The notes beneath the pieces were generated by a model that saw nothing but the letters and a program-made list of their open reading frames with translations, did not search any database and was not told the origin of the DNA. This document shows, piece by piece, positions 17,372-26,299 of a DNA stretch of 42,295 nucleotides. The DNA is taken from NCBI GenBank assembly GCA_027858995.1, contig JAQIBP010000011.1, positions 1 to 42,295 on the forward strand, written 5' to 3'. The first letter of the stretch is position 1. Every line of letters starts with the position of its first letter. The stretch is from Deltaproteobacteria bacterium. GTDB lineage: Bacteria > Desulfobacterota > Desulfobacteria > Desulfobacterales > Desulfobacteraceae. A program made the position numbers and the translations under genes.

Positions 17372-18928
17372 TCACCCCTCCACCCAAAATGACAGCTTTT
17401 CCCTCTTAGCCCACTCAACAAAGGCTTCGGCGATGCCGTCCTGTAGTTCTCCATCGTGGCTGTGCAAATCATGGTCAACTATCAGATGACCGTTTTTATC
17501 CAGCTTGAACTGCCCGTTACCGTTTTTAACATAGATATAATCGCCGGAGTTGTCTTTGCCGCCTTTTTCGGAGACAGAAAAAAAGATAGGATAATCATCA
17601 ATTTTCGAGCAAAGCTTATCATCCCACTTCTGCACAAAAAGAACGCTGGTTTTTGTTCCTGTATGGGGTTTGAAGGTGTTACCGTGCAAACCAACAACCG
17701 AAAGAATACGGGCATGCTGTGCAATAAATTCCCTTATATGTTTATCAGAGGTATTATTAAACCTGCCTTGAGGCAGAACTATTGCCATTCTTCCACCGGG
17801 TTTTAGAAAATCCAGGTTTCTTTCAATAAAGAGAATATCCCGCCCTACTTTGCTTTGTGCCTTTCCATTAAATTTAAATCCGAGTTCGTATTGATGCAGA
17901 ATACGGCTTTCCTTTATATCTCCGGCAAAAGGTGGATTTGCCATCAGAATATCAAAATTAAATTGTTGGTTTTCGTCTTTTTCAGCCCGAAGTTTCTCCA
18001 GACGTTCAAATCCTTTTCCGTAGGTGTTAATCCATTTTTTATCTTTTTCTGTTTTGTCTTTCCAACGGTCAAAATCCAATGAGTTTAAATGCAATACATT
18101 GGTCTCACCGTCTCCGGCTATCAAATTTAAGGTTCTGGCAACCCTGACTGTTTTTTCATCAAAATCAATTCCGAAAACTTTTAAAACATGCTGTTTATCA
18201 TCATCCGGTATTTCTTCATTTGTAAACAGATGACCTGTCAGTTTGAAAATGGTGTGTACAGGAAAACCACAACTGCCGGAGGCTGTATCAATCATATATT
18301 CGCCACGTTTGGGATTGAGCATTTGAACGCACGTATCAATTACATGGCGAGGGGTAAAGTATTGTCCTTTTTCGCCTTTGGCAGATTTATTAACCAGATA
18401 TTCAAATGCTTCATCTACAACCAGCAGATTAGAATTAAACAATTTTACATCCTGTAAGCTCGAACCACATATTGATAAATGGCTGTCAGACAATTCAAAT
18501 TTTGATCCTTCGGGGAAAACACCCGGCCACTGGTTTTTGGCCTGATTAAAGAGTGCTTCTATTTTATTTTTAAGCTCAGTATCAGCTTGTCCGGTATTCC
18601 TGAACTCCATTACTCGAAAACCTTCATCAAATACCCCATTAACCGCTTTTTTGAGAGCATCATAATCCTGTCCATCAAGATAACTGGGAATATCACCATA
18701 TTTTGCAATTGGTTCATGGACAGCGGTTTTTGTTACCTGGTGCAAAAAATAATTTAGAATTCTTTTGTCTTTCTGGCTAAGGTATTCGTCATATAATTTG
18801 GTGAATATTAGTTTGAAAACCTCTTCAAACACATCAACTCCGGCATTTGCCAGGACTTCATCTTCCATCTCCTGAATCTTATCTTTTAATGATTTTCTTT
18901 TATTTGATAATTCATCTTTGATAATCAA
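17372..18928 (-). CDS. hsdM: type I restriction-modification methyltransferase HsdM (split from its N-terminal domain)
   Basis: N6-adenine DNA methyltransferase: GQYFTPR (188-194), SAM-binding TASGSCGF (215-222) and catalytic NPPF (331-334) in the order of gamma-type enzymes. An N-terminal HsdM helical domain (about 20-165) precedes them. Counted from a TTG at 18928 it has 518 residues. The same frame stays open further upstream (NLTDILSERFTLKD) to the TAA at 18971-18973 that ends the HsdR-N-domain gene. The two therefore look like one ancestral 700-residue HsdR_N-HsdM protein interrupted by a single stop. No Shine-Dalgarno precedes the TTG, so expression of the methyltransferase is uncertain. 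An in-frame ATG at codon 21 is an alternative. Confidence 0.85.
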   Translation of the reverse strand: MIIKDELSNKRKSLKDKIQEMEDEVLANAGVDVFEEVFKLIFTKLYDEYLSQKDKRILNYFLHQVTKTAVHEPIAKYGDIPSYLDGQDYDALKKAVNGVFDEGFRVMEFRNTGQADTELKNKIEALFNQAKNQWPGVFPEGSKFELSDSHLSICGSSLQDVKLFNSNLLVVDEAFEYLVNKSAKGEKGQYFTPRHVIDTCVQMLNPKRGEYMIDTASGSCGFPVHTIFKLTGHLFTNEEIPDDDKQHVLKVFGIDFDEKTVRVARTLNLIAGDGETNVLHLNSLDFDRWKDKTEKDKKWINTYGKGFERLEKLRAEKDENQQFNFDILMANPPFAGDIKESRILHQYELGFKFNGKAQSKVGRDILFIERNLDFLKPGGRMAIVLPQGRFNNTSDKHIREFIAQHARILSVVGLHGNTFKPHTGTKTSVLFVQKWDDKLCSKIDDYPIFFSVSEKGGKDNSGDYIYVKNGNGQFKLDKNGHLIVDHDLHSHDGELQDGIAEAFVEWAKREKLSFWVEG

Positions 18929-18970
18929 ATCTTTTAAAGTGAAGCGTTCACTTAAAATGTCTGTAAGGTT

Positions 18971-19480
18971 TTATTTAGCATTAGGAATGTCTGTGATATC
19001 TTCAAAATAGTTTGGGTCTTTACGATGATAATGGGAAATTTGTTCACCGTTTGTCCATACTCCAATCGGAGCGCCTGTGGCGTTACAGTAGGAGCGAAGT
19101 TGATTTTTGCCGTCTTTGAGTTTGGGCTTCTTTAACTCAACAATGATATATCCAGTGTCAGAACGATCTTTGTCAAAAATGACAATATCAGCTTTTTTCT
19201 TTTCCCTTCCAAAGTTTACAGAATATTCAAAAAATAATCTTTTTTTAGGGTATCCGTATTTTTTCATAAGACGGGCTGCATAAAGCTGCCTGACAATTTC
19301 TTCCGGCTCCAATTGAATATCTTTGCCCCGTACAATACATTTTACAAACGAAGTTTCCTTACACCTAAGGATTTTGGTAAAAATATTTTTCCGTAATTTA
19401 TTTATTTCATCTTCCGTAAATAATGTAAGATGATAATTGCTATCTTTTAGTATTGTTTGAATTATGTCCGGTTGTTTCAT
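18971..19480 (-). CDS. HsdR N-terminal-like PD-(D/E)xK nuclease domain
   Basis: The 169-residue protein matches the HSDR_N type domain. A helical lead (about 57-75) is followed by the nuclease core with D98 (in KKADIVIFD), E115 and K117 (in IIVELKKP), the PD-(D/E)xK catalytic set. It ends DITDIPNAK-stop. It lacks the helicase motor of a real HsdR. The stop TAA at 18971 is directly followed, in the same frame, by the hsdM reading frame, so this is probably the N-terminal domain of a split HsdR_N-HsdM fusion. Such a domain in an M subunit may act in DNA or subunit binding rather than cleavage. CGGAG precedes the ATG. Confidence 0.8.
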   Translation of the reverse strand: MKQPDIIQTILKDSNYHLTLFTEDEINKLRKNIFTKILRCKETSFVKCIVRGKDIQLEPEEIVRQLYAARLMKKYGYPKKRLFFEYSVNFGREKKKADIVIFDKDRSDTGYIIVELKKPKLKDGKNQLRSYCNATGAPIGVWTNGEQISHYHRKDPNYFEDITDIPNAK

Positions 19481-19800
19481 TTAGTTCTCCGATTTTGTTC
19501 ATCAAATCTTGTTGTGTATTTTGCAAATATAATATGACAAGCAATTTACTAATCCACATATCATTGTATAGAACAATGATCTCAAACCTCAAGAATTTAA
19601 AAAAAGTTTAAAAATATGTTTCGCAATATTTAAATTACGAGTAAAGAGATATAAAAATGCAACCATATTGATTATCACTGCTATATAACACGATTACAAT
19701 TGAACAAGAAAGTAAAGTATAGAATTGTTAAGTATCTGCCAAAGTGTTTTTTCTATGCGTTATGGCAAGCTGATATCAATGCAAATATTATAAATAAAAA
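19481..19800. other. AT-rich intergenic region before the RM operon
   Basis: These 320 bases separate the restriction operon from the toxin-antitoxin pair, both on the minus strand. I found no coding sequence. The region must hold the RM promoter and contains a palindrome at 19560-19580. The rest is low-GC and featureless to my reading. Confidence 0.5.
19560..19580. promoter_or_regulatory. 8-bp-arm palindrome upstream of the RM operon
   Basis: ATCATTGT, 5-base spacer, ACAATGAT: a perfect inverted repeat 80 to 100 bases before the nuclease-domain start codon. The position suits an operator of a controller protein, but no controller gene is present in the window. Confidence 0.35.
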
Positions 19801-19974
19801 TCATGCAGACTTTTTGAATCTGGGTGGTTTTGGCACATAAGAAATTGTTTTCCGATTAGAGTGCTTTTGTTTTTTGTTTAAATCTTCAGCTATCTTTTTC
19901 AAATTAAAATTAAAAGACTCTGCATGTTTCCTGCGAGCATGGCGAACTTGTGAAACGATTTGATCTTTAAACAT
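19801..19974 (-). CDS. small antitoxin-like protein paired with a PIN toxin
   Basis: The 57-residue basic protein starts MFKDQIVSQVRHARRKHAE and continues with a helical, Lys-rich tail ending in KPPRFKKSA. Small proteins of this type with an (M)FKDPIV-x-E-x-R-x-x-R-x-x-HA beginning are commonly encoded next to VapC/PIN genes and are presumed antitoxins. I choose the ATG at 19974 over a longer frame because GGAGG lies about ten bases upstream, inside the end of the toxin gene. It starts two bases after the toxin stop. Confidence 0.7.
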   Translation of the reverse strand: MFKDQIVSQVRHARRKHAESFNFNLKKIAEDLNKKQKHSNRKTISYVPKPPRFKKSA

Positions 19975-19976
19975 AA

Positions 19977-20450
19977 TTATTCCTCCATGAGTTCTGCAGG
20001 AGTACAGATTACAGGACATTGATAGCCTTCGTCCTCAACTGTCTCCATGATTTTATGACGAAGAAAGGCATTGGCAAGATGTTTACAATTCCATGTTAAT
20101 AAAAAATCAATACCATTAACAGCACATACGGCAATATGCAATGCATCCTCTCCATAATGTTCTGGTATCGCTCCTGCCTTTACAAGAGATTCTGCCAGGT
20201 GGACTGCATCATCAGAAATTGTTAAAGAATCAATTTCGCTAATATAATCAATTCTTTTTTGGGCTGCCACAGGATCACCCTCTTTAGCCTCTTGAAAAAC
20301 CAGTTCAGATACTACCATGTCAAATAAATTGCTATATTGCTCCCACCAATCCTGTGTTAATACCTGCCGACCAGCCATAATGGTATTTGTACTCATTCTT
20401 GCAGCAAGGTAACTTATGATTGTAGTTTCTATATATACCTTTTGTTTCAT
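19977..20450 (-). CDS. PIN-domain ribonuclease, VapC-type toxin
   Basis: The 157-residue protein has a PIN-like layout: an N-terminal beta strand with an acidic residue (VYIETTIISYL, E8 at the usual Asp position), E52 in a central VFQEA helix, and EDALHIAV (about 120-127) before a strand FLLTWNCKHLAN. PIN toxins cut tRNA or rRNA using Mg2+ held by these acids. The second member of the pair, an antitoxin-like gene, follows after two bases, so the order is toxin first. The unit ends the accessory island beside the ornithine aminotransferase gene. Confidence 0.8.
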   Translation of the reverse strand: MKQKVYIETTIISYLAARMSTNTIMAGRQVLTQDWWEQYSNLFDMVVSELVFQEAKEGDPVAAQKRIDYISEIDSLTISDDAVHLAESLVKAGAIPEHYGEDALHIAVCAVNGIDFLLTWNCKHLANAFLRHKIMETVEDEGYQCPVICTPAELMEE

Positions 20451-20576
20451 ACTATCATAATATTGACATTTTTTATTTTTGTACAGATCTTTTTTCCACC
20501 GAGTCTTGGGAGAATCCTTAAAATTTATGTAATGTTTTCACCTTCTATCCTGTCGGGATATTGCAGAAAAGTTTTA

Positions 20577-20605
20577 TTGACGTTTTCAAACTGCAATACT
20601 ATCAT
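20577..20605 (+). promoter_or_regulatory. sigma70-type promoter for rocD
   Basis: TTGACG (20577-20582), 17 bases, TATCAT (20600-20605). It is flanked by TTGCAG at 20561 and CTGCAA at 20591, an inverted pair bracketing the -35 box that could be an operator. The start codon is 40 bases downstream. Confidence 0.5.
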
Positions 20606-20645
20606 ACTGTACATACAATACAATGAATTTTAATATAGGAATAAT

Positions 20646-21845
20646 ATGAATACTAAAGAGATTATTGAGCTTGAAAACAAATTTGGAGCAAAAAATTACA
20701 AACCTCTCGATGTTGTACTTGAAAAAGGTGAAGGCATCTGGGTATGGGATGTTGAAGGCAATAAATACATGGATTGCCTTGCTGCATACTCTGCTGTTAA
20801 TCAGGGACACTGCCATCCAAAAATCGTTAACAGATTAAAAGAGCAGGCAGAAAAACTCTGCATTACATCCAGAGCATTTAGAAATGACCAGCTCTCCCTT
20901 TTTTATAAAGATATCTGTAAGCTGACAAATTCCCACATGGTGCTCCCCATGAACAGCGGAGCAGAAGCTGTAGAGACAGTGATTAAAGCTGTAAGAAAAT
21001 GGGGATACAGGACCAAAAATATTCCTGATGACAAGGCTGAAATCATTGTTTGTGAAAATAATTTTCATGGCAGAACCATGACTATTATAGGTTTTTCCAC
21101 TGAAGAGCAATATAAGGAAGATTTTGGACCTTTTACGCCTGGATTCAAGGCGATCCCCTTTGGTGATGCCAAAGCTCTTGAATCTGCCATTACAAAAAAC
21201 ACTGTTGCATTTCTTGTGGAGCCCATCCAGGGTGAAGCAGGTGTGATTATCCCGCCGGATGGATATTTAAAAGATATCAGAAATATCTGTACAAAAAACA
21301 GTGTTGCATTAATATTTGATGAAATACAGACAGGTCTTGGCCGAACCGGGAAATTTCTGGCAGAAGAGCATGAAAATGTTGAATCTGACGTAACCTTAAT
21401 CGGTAAAGCCTTATCAGGAGGATGTTACCCTGTATCTGCAGTTCTTTCCAATGAAGAAGTTCTCGGGGTGTTCTTGCCTGGAGAGCATGGTTCTACTTTT
21501 GGAGGGAACCCGCTTGCATGCGCTGTGGCAAGAGAGGCTTTAAAGGTTTTAATTGATGAAGGCATGATTGAAAACGCAGCCGATCTTGGTAATTATTTTC
21601 TGGAAAAACTTAAAGAAATTCCAAGCCCCTACATAAAGGAAATCAGGGGAAAAGGACTTCTTATAGGCGTTGAGCTCAAGCAGGAAGCTGGAGGAGCAAG
21701 GCCTTTTTGTGAAAGACTTATGAAAAAAGGTCTTTTATGCAAAGAGACCCATGATAATGTTATAAGATTTGCACCCCCTCTAATCATCACTAAACAAGAG
21801 ATTGACTGGGCTCTTGTCAGAATCAGGGAAGTTCTTGTTCCATAA
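20646..21845 (+). CDS. rocD: ornithine aminotransferase (ornithine--oxo-acid transaminase)
   Basis: The 399-residue class III PLP aminotransferase matches RocD closely. Key parts are [19 protein letters not shown] (about 97-115), [26 protein letters not shown] with the PLP-contacting Asp, K254 as Schiff-base lysine in IGKALSGG, and GSTFGGNP. It converts ornithine and 2-oxoglutarate to glutamate-5-semialdehyde and glutamate, linking arginine/ornithine to proline and glutamate. AGGAA precedes the ATG. The gene stands alone with its own promoter and its 3' end overlaps the opposing His-rich gene by 23 bases. Confidence 0.9.
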   Translation: MNTKEIIELENKFGAKNYKPLDVVLEKGEGIWVWDVEGNKYMDCLAAYSAVNQGHCHPKIVNRLKEQAEKLCITSRAFRNDQLSLFYKDICKLTNSHMVLPMNSGAEAVETVIKAVRKWGYRTKNIPDDKAEIIVCENNFHGRTMTIIGFSTEEQYKEDFGPFTPGFKAIPFGDAKALESAITKNTVAFLVEPIQGEAGVIIPPDGYLKDIRNICTKNSVALIFDEIQTGLGRTGKFLAEEHENVESDVTLIGKALSGGCYPVSAVLSNEEVLGVFLPGEHGSTFGGNPLACAVAREALKVLIDEGMIENAADLGNYFLEKLKEIPSPYIKEIRGKGLLIGVELKQEAGGARPFCERLMKKGLLCKETHDNVIRFAPPLIITKQEIDWALVRIREVLVP

Positions 21846-22167
21846 AAACTTTGAGTTTTTTTTGAGCGTCTTTAAGCTGTTTGGTAACTTCCCGGGAGAG
21901 TTGCCCTGCCTTTTCCAGATTCAGGGCAATTTCATCAATACCTCCATCTTTAGCCCTGTGGGCCCAGGTGACAAAAGTATCTTTGTGGCTGTCATTGTGA
22001 TCAATCCAGTGACCTAACAACTTTTCCAGTTTCTGTTCAAGGGTCAATTCTTGGGAATGGCTATGGTTATGCCCGTAGCTGTGTTCATGTGCATGGTCAT
22101 GACTGTGGGAATGCTCTTGTCCATGGTTATGATCATGAGCGTGGGAGTGATCGTGGTCGTGTGTCAT
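21823..22167 (-). CDS. His-rich metal-binding protein
   Basis: The 114-residue protein has 16 histidines in its first 40 residues, mostly as H-x-H pairs, followed by a short helical domain with [15 protein letters not shown] and WAHRAK (about 50-70). The N-terminus should bind Zn, Ni or Co; proteins of this plan are seen as accessory metal chaperones or stores, with no fixed function. Its ATG overlaps the TGA of the upstream diadenylate-cyclase-like gene by four bases, so the two are translated together. Its 3' end overlaps rocD. Confidence 0.75.
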   Translation of the reverse strand: MTHDHDHSHAHDHNHGQEHSHSHDHAHEHSYGHNHSHSQELTLEQKLEKLLGHWIDHNDSHKDTFVTWAHRAKDGGIDEIALNLEKAGQLSREVTKQLKDAQKKLKVFMEQELP

Positions 22168-23606
22168 AATATTCCTTTATTTAAATATTTTTCCAGGTTC
22201 ACAGGTTCAGGTGTAAATTGATACACCGGTCTCCATAAACTAAAAGAGTTTAATTCAATACCATTATAAATTATGGATACAGGCCTGTCCGATGAAACAA
22301 CCACAACAATAACATTACTGTGCTCAGCAGAGAATCTCATGGCAGAATTATATCGTGCGCCCCTGGCCATATTTTCCCAATTAATAGCCTTACCGTCCAG
22401 CAGACAGCCAAATCCGTGTATATAGAGATCTGATGTAATATGAACAGCACCATCTATTTTTAAAAGAGCGCAGGTAAATTGCTGATTTTTTGGTTCCAGA
22501 AGGGATAAGGCTGGATCTAATACATGACCTGACAGATGCACTGGTGTATCATTAAGATCAATAACCAGTGTACATCCATGCCTCTCTTTTGCCGCTTCAT
22601 GGACAAGATTTGAAACAGTCTGAAACAAAAAAGTAGCCTTGTTTATTCCAAGTCCTGAATCCAGCAAAATCTCCTCAAGTTCAACCATTCTTGCTTCCCT
22701 GGTGGTTGAATGAAAACTGCCGTGGAAAAAAGAGGATATTTTTTTCTTTCCTAATCTTAAGAATCCATAGTCTCCTCTAAAGTCTGCTGCTATGGCAAAA
22801 TCAGGAATCTCACAATCTGTAACTCCAATAATAGTACATCCGTCAGACACCAGTTTCCTTTGTGAATTTTCAACTGCCACAAGAAGTTTTCTGATATGTT
22901 TTACATTACTGATAACAGGACGTTCATATTTTTGAATTTTGGTTATAAATGGTATCTCTTCAAGCCTCTGGGGATCTATAAAAAAAAGAATTCCCCTGAC
23001 CCAGGAGCCTTCCTCCCTTGTCTTTGATATATTTAAAATATCATTTAAAACAGGCGTTATCATCATTTTAGAATCAAATCCAAGATTTTCCTCTCTCTGA
23101 TCAATAATAAAATCTGCAATAGCCTGCAGAGAGTAATTTTTCAGAACATAATCCGAGGAATTAAGGGCAGAAACTTTTGAATTATAATCATGAATCAGCA
23201 GGCTTGCTGCCTGTTCCAACCATCTCTGGATAGGATGGATAGAACACATATCAGGATGATGATCTGTAAACCACATCTGATAAAAAAATTCATTGGAGCA
23301 TCCAGCATAGGATATTAATCCTGACAATAACAACTTATTATCAGAAACAATGTATCCATGGGGCTGGCCTGCAATCTTTTCTTTAACTTCTCTTCGCCAC
23401 TCATAATGATCAGCATAAAAAACTGATTTAAGCTTTGATTCATGTCCCCTTAGAATATTTTGAGGGTCAAAGACTCTGACAGGATCATCTTCAAAAGCAG
23501 AAAAAATAAGAGCCACCCTGCTGTACTTTGAATACTTGGAAAGCCCTTCTTCAACTCCTTTTAAAATATTAGCTATACACAGTTTTTGATAAGAGGTCTG
23601 TTTCAT
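22164..23606 (-). CDS. DisA_N-type diadenylate cyclase-like protein
   Basis: The 480-residue protein carries a diadenylate cyclase (DAC/DisA_N) domain in its last third. DGA is at 385-387, a conserved glycine-rich region follows, then ARGARYNSA (414-422), the counterpart of the RHR motif, and a VIVVVVSSDRPVSI strand typical of the domain end. In this copy the RHR box reads RYN. DAC enzymes make cyclic di-AMP from two ATP. The N-terminal 330 residues, without transmembrane helices, look like a sensor region I cannot name. It is translationally coupled to a His-rich protein. No strong Shine-Dalgarno precedes the ATG. Whether it is active or only binds nucleotide is open. Confidence 0.72.
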   Translation of the reverse strand: MKQTSYQKLCIANILKGVEEGLSKYSKYSRVALIFSAFEDDPVRVFDPQNILRGHESKLKSVFYADHYEWRREVKEKIAGQPHGYIVSDNKLLLSGLISYAGCSNEFFYQMWFTDHHPDMCSIHPIQRWLEQAASLLIHDYNSKVSALNSSDYVLKNYSLQAIADFIIDQREENLGFDSKMMITPVLNDILNISKTREEGSWVRGILFFIDPQRLEEIPFITKIQKYERPVISNVKHIRKLLVAVENSQRKLVSDGCTIIGVTDCEIPDFAIAADFRGDYGFLRLGKKKISSFFHGSFHSTTREARMVELEEILLDSGLGINKATFLFQTVSNLVHEAAKERHGCTLVIDLNDTPVHLSGHVLDPALSLLEPKNQQFTCALLKIDGAVHITSDLYIHGFGCLLDGKAINWENMARGARYNSAMRFSAEHSNVIVVVVSSDRPVSIIYNGIELNSFSLWRPVYQFTPEPVNLEKYLNKGIL

Positions 23607-23746
23607 TATATCCCGCTGCTTTTTTAAACTACATTTTAAGGTATTTGATACTCTGATTATGCATATTTTTGCAAGAGTTTTTTATTGTAAATTAGCTTAA
23701 GGATTGCTATTAAAAGAGAAAATTTATCAGGAGGTGTTAAAAAAAC

Positions 23747-24469
23747 ATGAAAAAATTCCTTTTCACTTTAATAGTATTTATTATAATAATCTCCCTGTTT
23801 CCTCTGGCAAGCTCTGCCAGAACAGGCTATGTTTCAGACATGCTGTTTTTAACATTCAGACAGGGACCAGGCAACTCTTATGCTGTAGAGAAAACCTTAA
23901 TAAGCAATACCCAGGTTTTAATTCTTGAAGAAAAAAATGGATTTTACAAGGTGGAATTAGAATCTAAAGAAGTTGGATGGGTAGATAAAGACTTTATAAT
24001 CTTCACTCTGCCCAAAACTTTGATGATCAATAAATTAGAAAAAGAGAATAAAAACCTTTCAAATAAAATCACGGAGTTGCAATCAAGCTTTGGAGAGCTT
24101 CGAGATAAACTCTCATCCATGGAACAAAACGATTCGCAAACAAAAGAAAAACTTGAGATGTCATTAAAAACAGCTCTGGAGGAGAAAAATAAAACAACCA
24201 ATATGCTTTCAAACACCCGGGAAAAATATGATACTCTTACCCGGCAATCCAAAAATATCCAGAAAATTGTCATAGAGAATAAGGTACTTAAGGAGCAGAC
24301 CCAAACTCTATCTGGGGAGCTTGAAATTATAAAAGAGAAGAGGAAAAACCTTTTTAAAACAGGAATGATAAAATGGTTTCTTACAGGGTCAGGCGTTTTG
24401 CTTCTCGGTTGGATTATCGGACAAAGCGTATCGTCAAGGAAACAGCACTCTTCTTCACTTCTGGGATAA
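23747..24469 (+). CDS. SH3-domain and C-terminal anchor protein (TIGR04211-like)
   Basis: The 240-residue envelope protein has a signal peptide (about 1-23, cleavage near SSA-RTG), a bacterial SH3 domain (about 25-90, with LTFRQGPGNSY and VGWVDKDFI), a long coiled coil (about 95-205) and a C-terminal transmembrane helix (about 208-227) with a short basic tail. This matches the SH3-and-anchor family (YgiM-like). Its role is probably in the periplasm or cell wall but is not defined. A strong AGGAGGTG precedes the ATG. Confidence 0.85.
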   Translation: MKKFLFTLIVFIIIISLFPLASSARTGYVSDMLFLTFRQGPGNSYAVEKTLISNTQVLILEEKNGFYKVELESKEVGWVDKDFIIFTLPKTLMINKLEKENKNLSNKITELQSSFGELRDKLSSMEQNDSQTKEKLEMSLKTALEEKNKTTNMLSNTREKYDTLTRQSKNIQKIVIENKVLKEQTQTLSGELEIIKEKRKNLFKTGMIKWFLTGSGVLLLGWIIGQSVSSRKQHSSSLLG

Positions 24470-24507
24470 AGTTTTTGATTCAATAATGTGAACAATTTTT
24501 ATTTTTC

Positions 24508-24537
24508 TTGACAGAAGACCCTGTTTCTTTTTATCAA
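24508..24537 (+). promoter_or_regulatory. candidate promoter for the fadD-acnA-kinase run
   Basis: TTGACA (24508-24513) is followed after 18 bases by TATCAA (24532-24537). The -35 box is perfect and the -10 box matches four of six. The start codon of the acyl-CoA ligase is 53 bases downstream. Confidence 0.4.
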
Positions 24538-24589
24538 ACAAAAAAATATATCTTTAACTTAATAAAATTATAAAAAAAGGGAGATAAAA

Positions 24590-26281
24590 ATGACTGCTCA
24601 AAATGATTATTCAAAAAAAATATGGGTTAACTCCTATGAACAAAATGTAGAACCCTCTATTGATTTCAAAGATATTTTAATGACTCAATATCTTGAAGAG
24701 TCTGTAAAAAATTTTCCTGACAACCCGGCCTTGATTTTCCAGGGTTTTACAATGACATTTAAAGAACTCGATGAGATGGTTGCAAGATTTGCTGCTTTAT
24801 TAAAGGGTTTTGGTGTAAAGAAAGGTGACAGTGTTGCCATATTGCTTCCCAATGTCATCCCATGTGTTGTGGCATATTATGCGACCCTTAAAATTGGCGG
24901 CATTGTTGTTCTTAATAATCCTTTATATGCTGACAGAGAGTTGGAACACCAGTTTAACGATTCCAAATCCATCTTTTTAATAACACTTGATCTTCTTGCC
25001 AACCGCATGGTCAAGCTTAGGGAAAAAACAAGTATTAAAACCATTCTTTATACCACAATTGGTGACTATCTTCCTCTTGTTAAACGTCTTCTGTTTCCGC
25101 TTGTGGCAAAAAAGAGAGGTCTTGCCGCTGATGTTGCCCCTGCAAAGGATCTTTTTAAATTCAAAGATCTCATTGCAAAAGTTCCTCCTGACTATACACA
25201 GGCTGATGTAAATATTGATGATGTGGCAATGTACCAGTACACCGGAGGAACGACAGGTGTATCAAAGGGGGTAATGTTGACCCATAAAAATATCAGCTAC
25301 CAGATCCAGCAGGCAGAAGCCTGGTTTCCAGGGTTTGATAAAGGAGCTGAAGTTATGCTTGGTGCCCTGCCCATCTTTCATGTTTTTGGAATGTCAGTGT
25401 CAATGAATTTTGCCATAAGAATGGGATGGGCCAATGTACTGGTTCCCAAGCCCCAGCCGGAACCTCTACTTGAAGCAATAAGTAAATTCAAGGTTACCTT
25501 TGCCCCGCTGGTTCCAACCATGTATATTGGAATGCTTGATCATCCTGATATAGAAAGTACTGATCTTACAAGCATCAAGGGATGCTTTTCAGGAAGCGCA
25601 CCTCTGCCATTAGATGTAATTAATAATTTCCAGGATAAAACAGGCTCAATCATTGTTGAAGGATTTGGACTTACAGAATCCACTCCAGTAACCCATATCA
25701 ACCCATTTAACGGTGTCAGAAAACAAGGCAGTATCGGGCTTCCCATATCTGATACAGAATGCAGAATTGTTGACCTTGAAGATAATACAAGACAGATGCC
25801 CATTGGTGAAGCAGGAGAACTTCTCATTCGCGGCCCACAGATCATGAAAGGTTATCTTGGCAAACCCGAGGAGACAAAAAAAACCATGACCGAAGATGGA
25901 TTCCTCCTAACCGGAGATGTGGCAAAAATGGATGAAGAGGGTTATTTTTATATTGTGGACCGTATTAAGGATATGATTATTTCAGGAGGCTATAATGTCT
26001 ATCCACGTGATATTGATGAAGTCCTGTTTGAACACCCCAAAATCCTTGAAGCATGCTCCATTGGTATTCCCCATGAAAAACGCGGCGAAGCCATAAAGGC
26101 ATTTGTTGTACTCAAAGAGGGTGAGAAGATAACTGATCGTGAAGTAATAGATTACTGCAAAACAAAGCTTGCCACATACAAATTGCCGACTGTGGTCGAA
26201 TTTACCCAGGAACTGCCAAAATCCAATGTTGGAAAAATTTTAAGAAAAGATTTGAGAAAAATGGAAGAAGAGAAAAAATAA
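24590..26281 (+). CDS. fadD: long-chain fatty acid--CoA ligase
   Basis: The 563-residue adenylate-forming ligase has YTGGTTGVSKGVMLTH (P-loop, about 215-230), the FGLTEST motif, LTGDVAKMDEEGYF and the C-terminal catalytic lysine motif PKSNVGKILRKDLR (about 543-556). It activates fatty acids with ATP and CoA, and could supply OleA or beta-oxidation. Length and motifs fit FadD. AAAGGGAG precedes the ATG. Aconitase follows after 18 bases on the same strand, so they are probably cotranscribed. The chain-length preference is not predictable. Confidence 0.87.
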   Translation: MTAQNDYSKKIWVNSYEQNVEPSIDFKDILMTQYLEESVKNFPDNPALIFQGFTMTFKELDEMVARFAALLKGFGVKKGDSVAILLPNVIPCVVAYYATLKIGGIVVLNNPLYADRELEHQFNDSKSIFLITLDLLANRMVKLREKTSIKTILYTTIGDYLPLVKRLLFPLVAKKRGLAADVAPAKDLFKFKDLIAKVPPDYTQADVNIDDVAMYQYTGGTTGVSKGVMLTHKNISYQIQQAEAWFPGFDKGAEVMLGALPIFHVFGMSVSMNFAIRMGWANVLVPKPQPEPLLEAISKFKVTFAPLVPTMYIGMLDHPDIESTDLTSIKGCFSGSAPLPLDVINNFQDKTGSIIVEGFGLTESTPVTHINPFNGVRKQGSIGLPISDTECRIVDLEDNTRQMPIGEAGELLIRGPQIMKGYLGKPEETKKTMTEDGFLLTGDVAKMDEEGYFYIVDRIKDMIISGGYNVYPRDIDEVLFEHPKILEACSIGIPHEKRGEAIKAFVVLKEGEKITDREVIDYCKTKLATYKLPTVVEFTQELPKSNVGKILRKDLRKMEEEKK

Positions 26282-26299
26282 ACTCTCAGGAGTAATACA

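Noticed and set aside
18971-18973. Recoding of the TAA between nuclease domain and hsdM
   Set aside because: Known recoding uses TGA (selenocysteine) or TAG (pyrrolysine), not TAA; a nonsense mutation is simpler.
19680-19766. Second attC-like site downstream of the antitoxin (ATAAC and GTTAT boxes)
   Set aside because: Only about five bases of the outer boxes pair and the inner boxes do not, so it does not fold like an attC site.
22041-22165. CAT/GTG-rich stretch as a repeat array
   Set aside because: It is the coding sequence of a His-rich N-terminus and not a regular-unit repeat.
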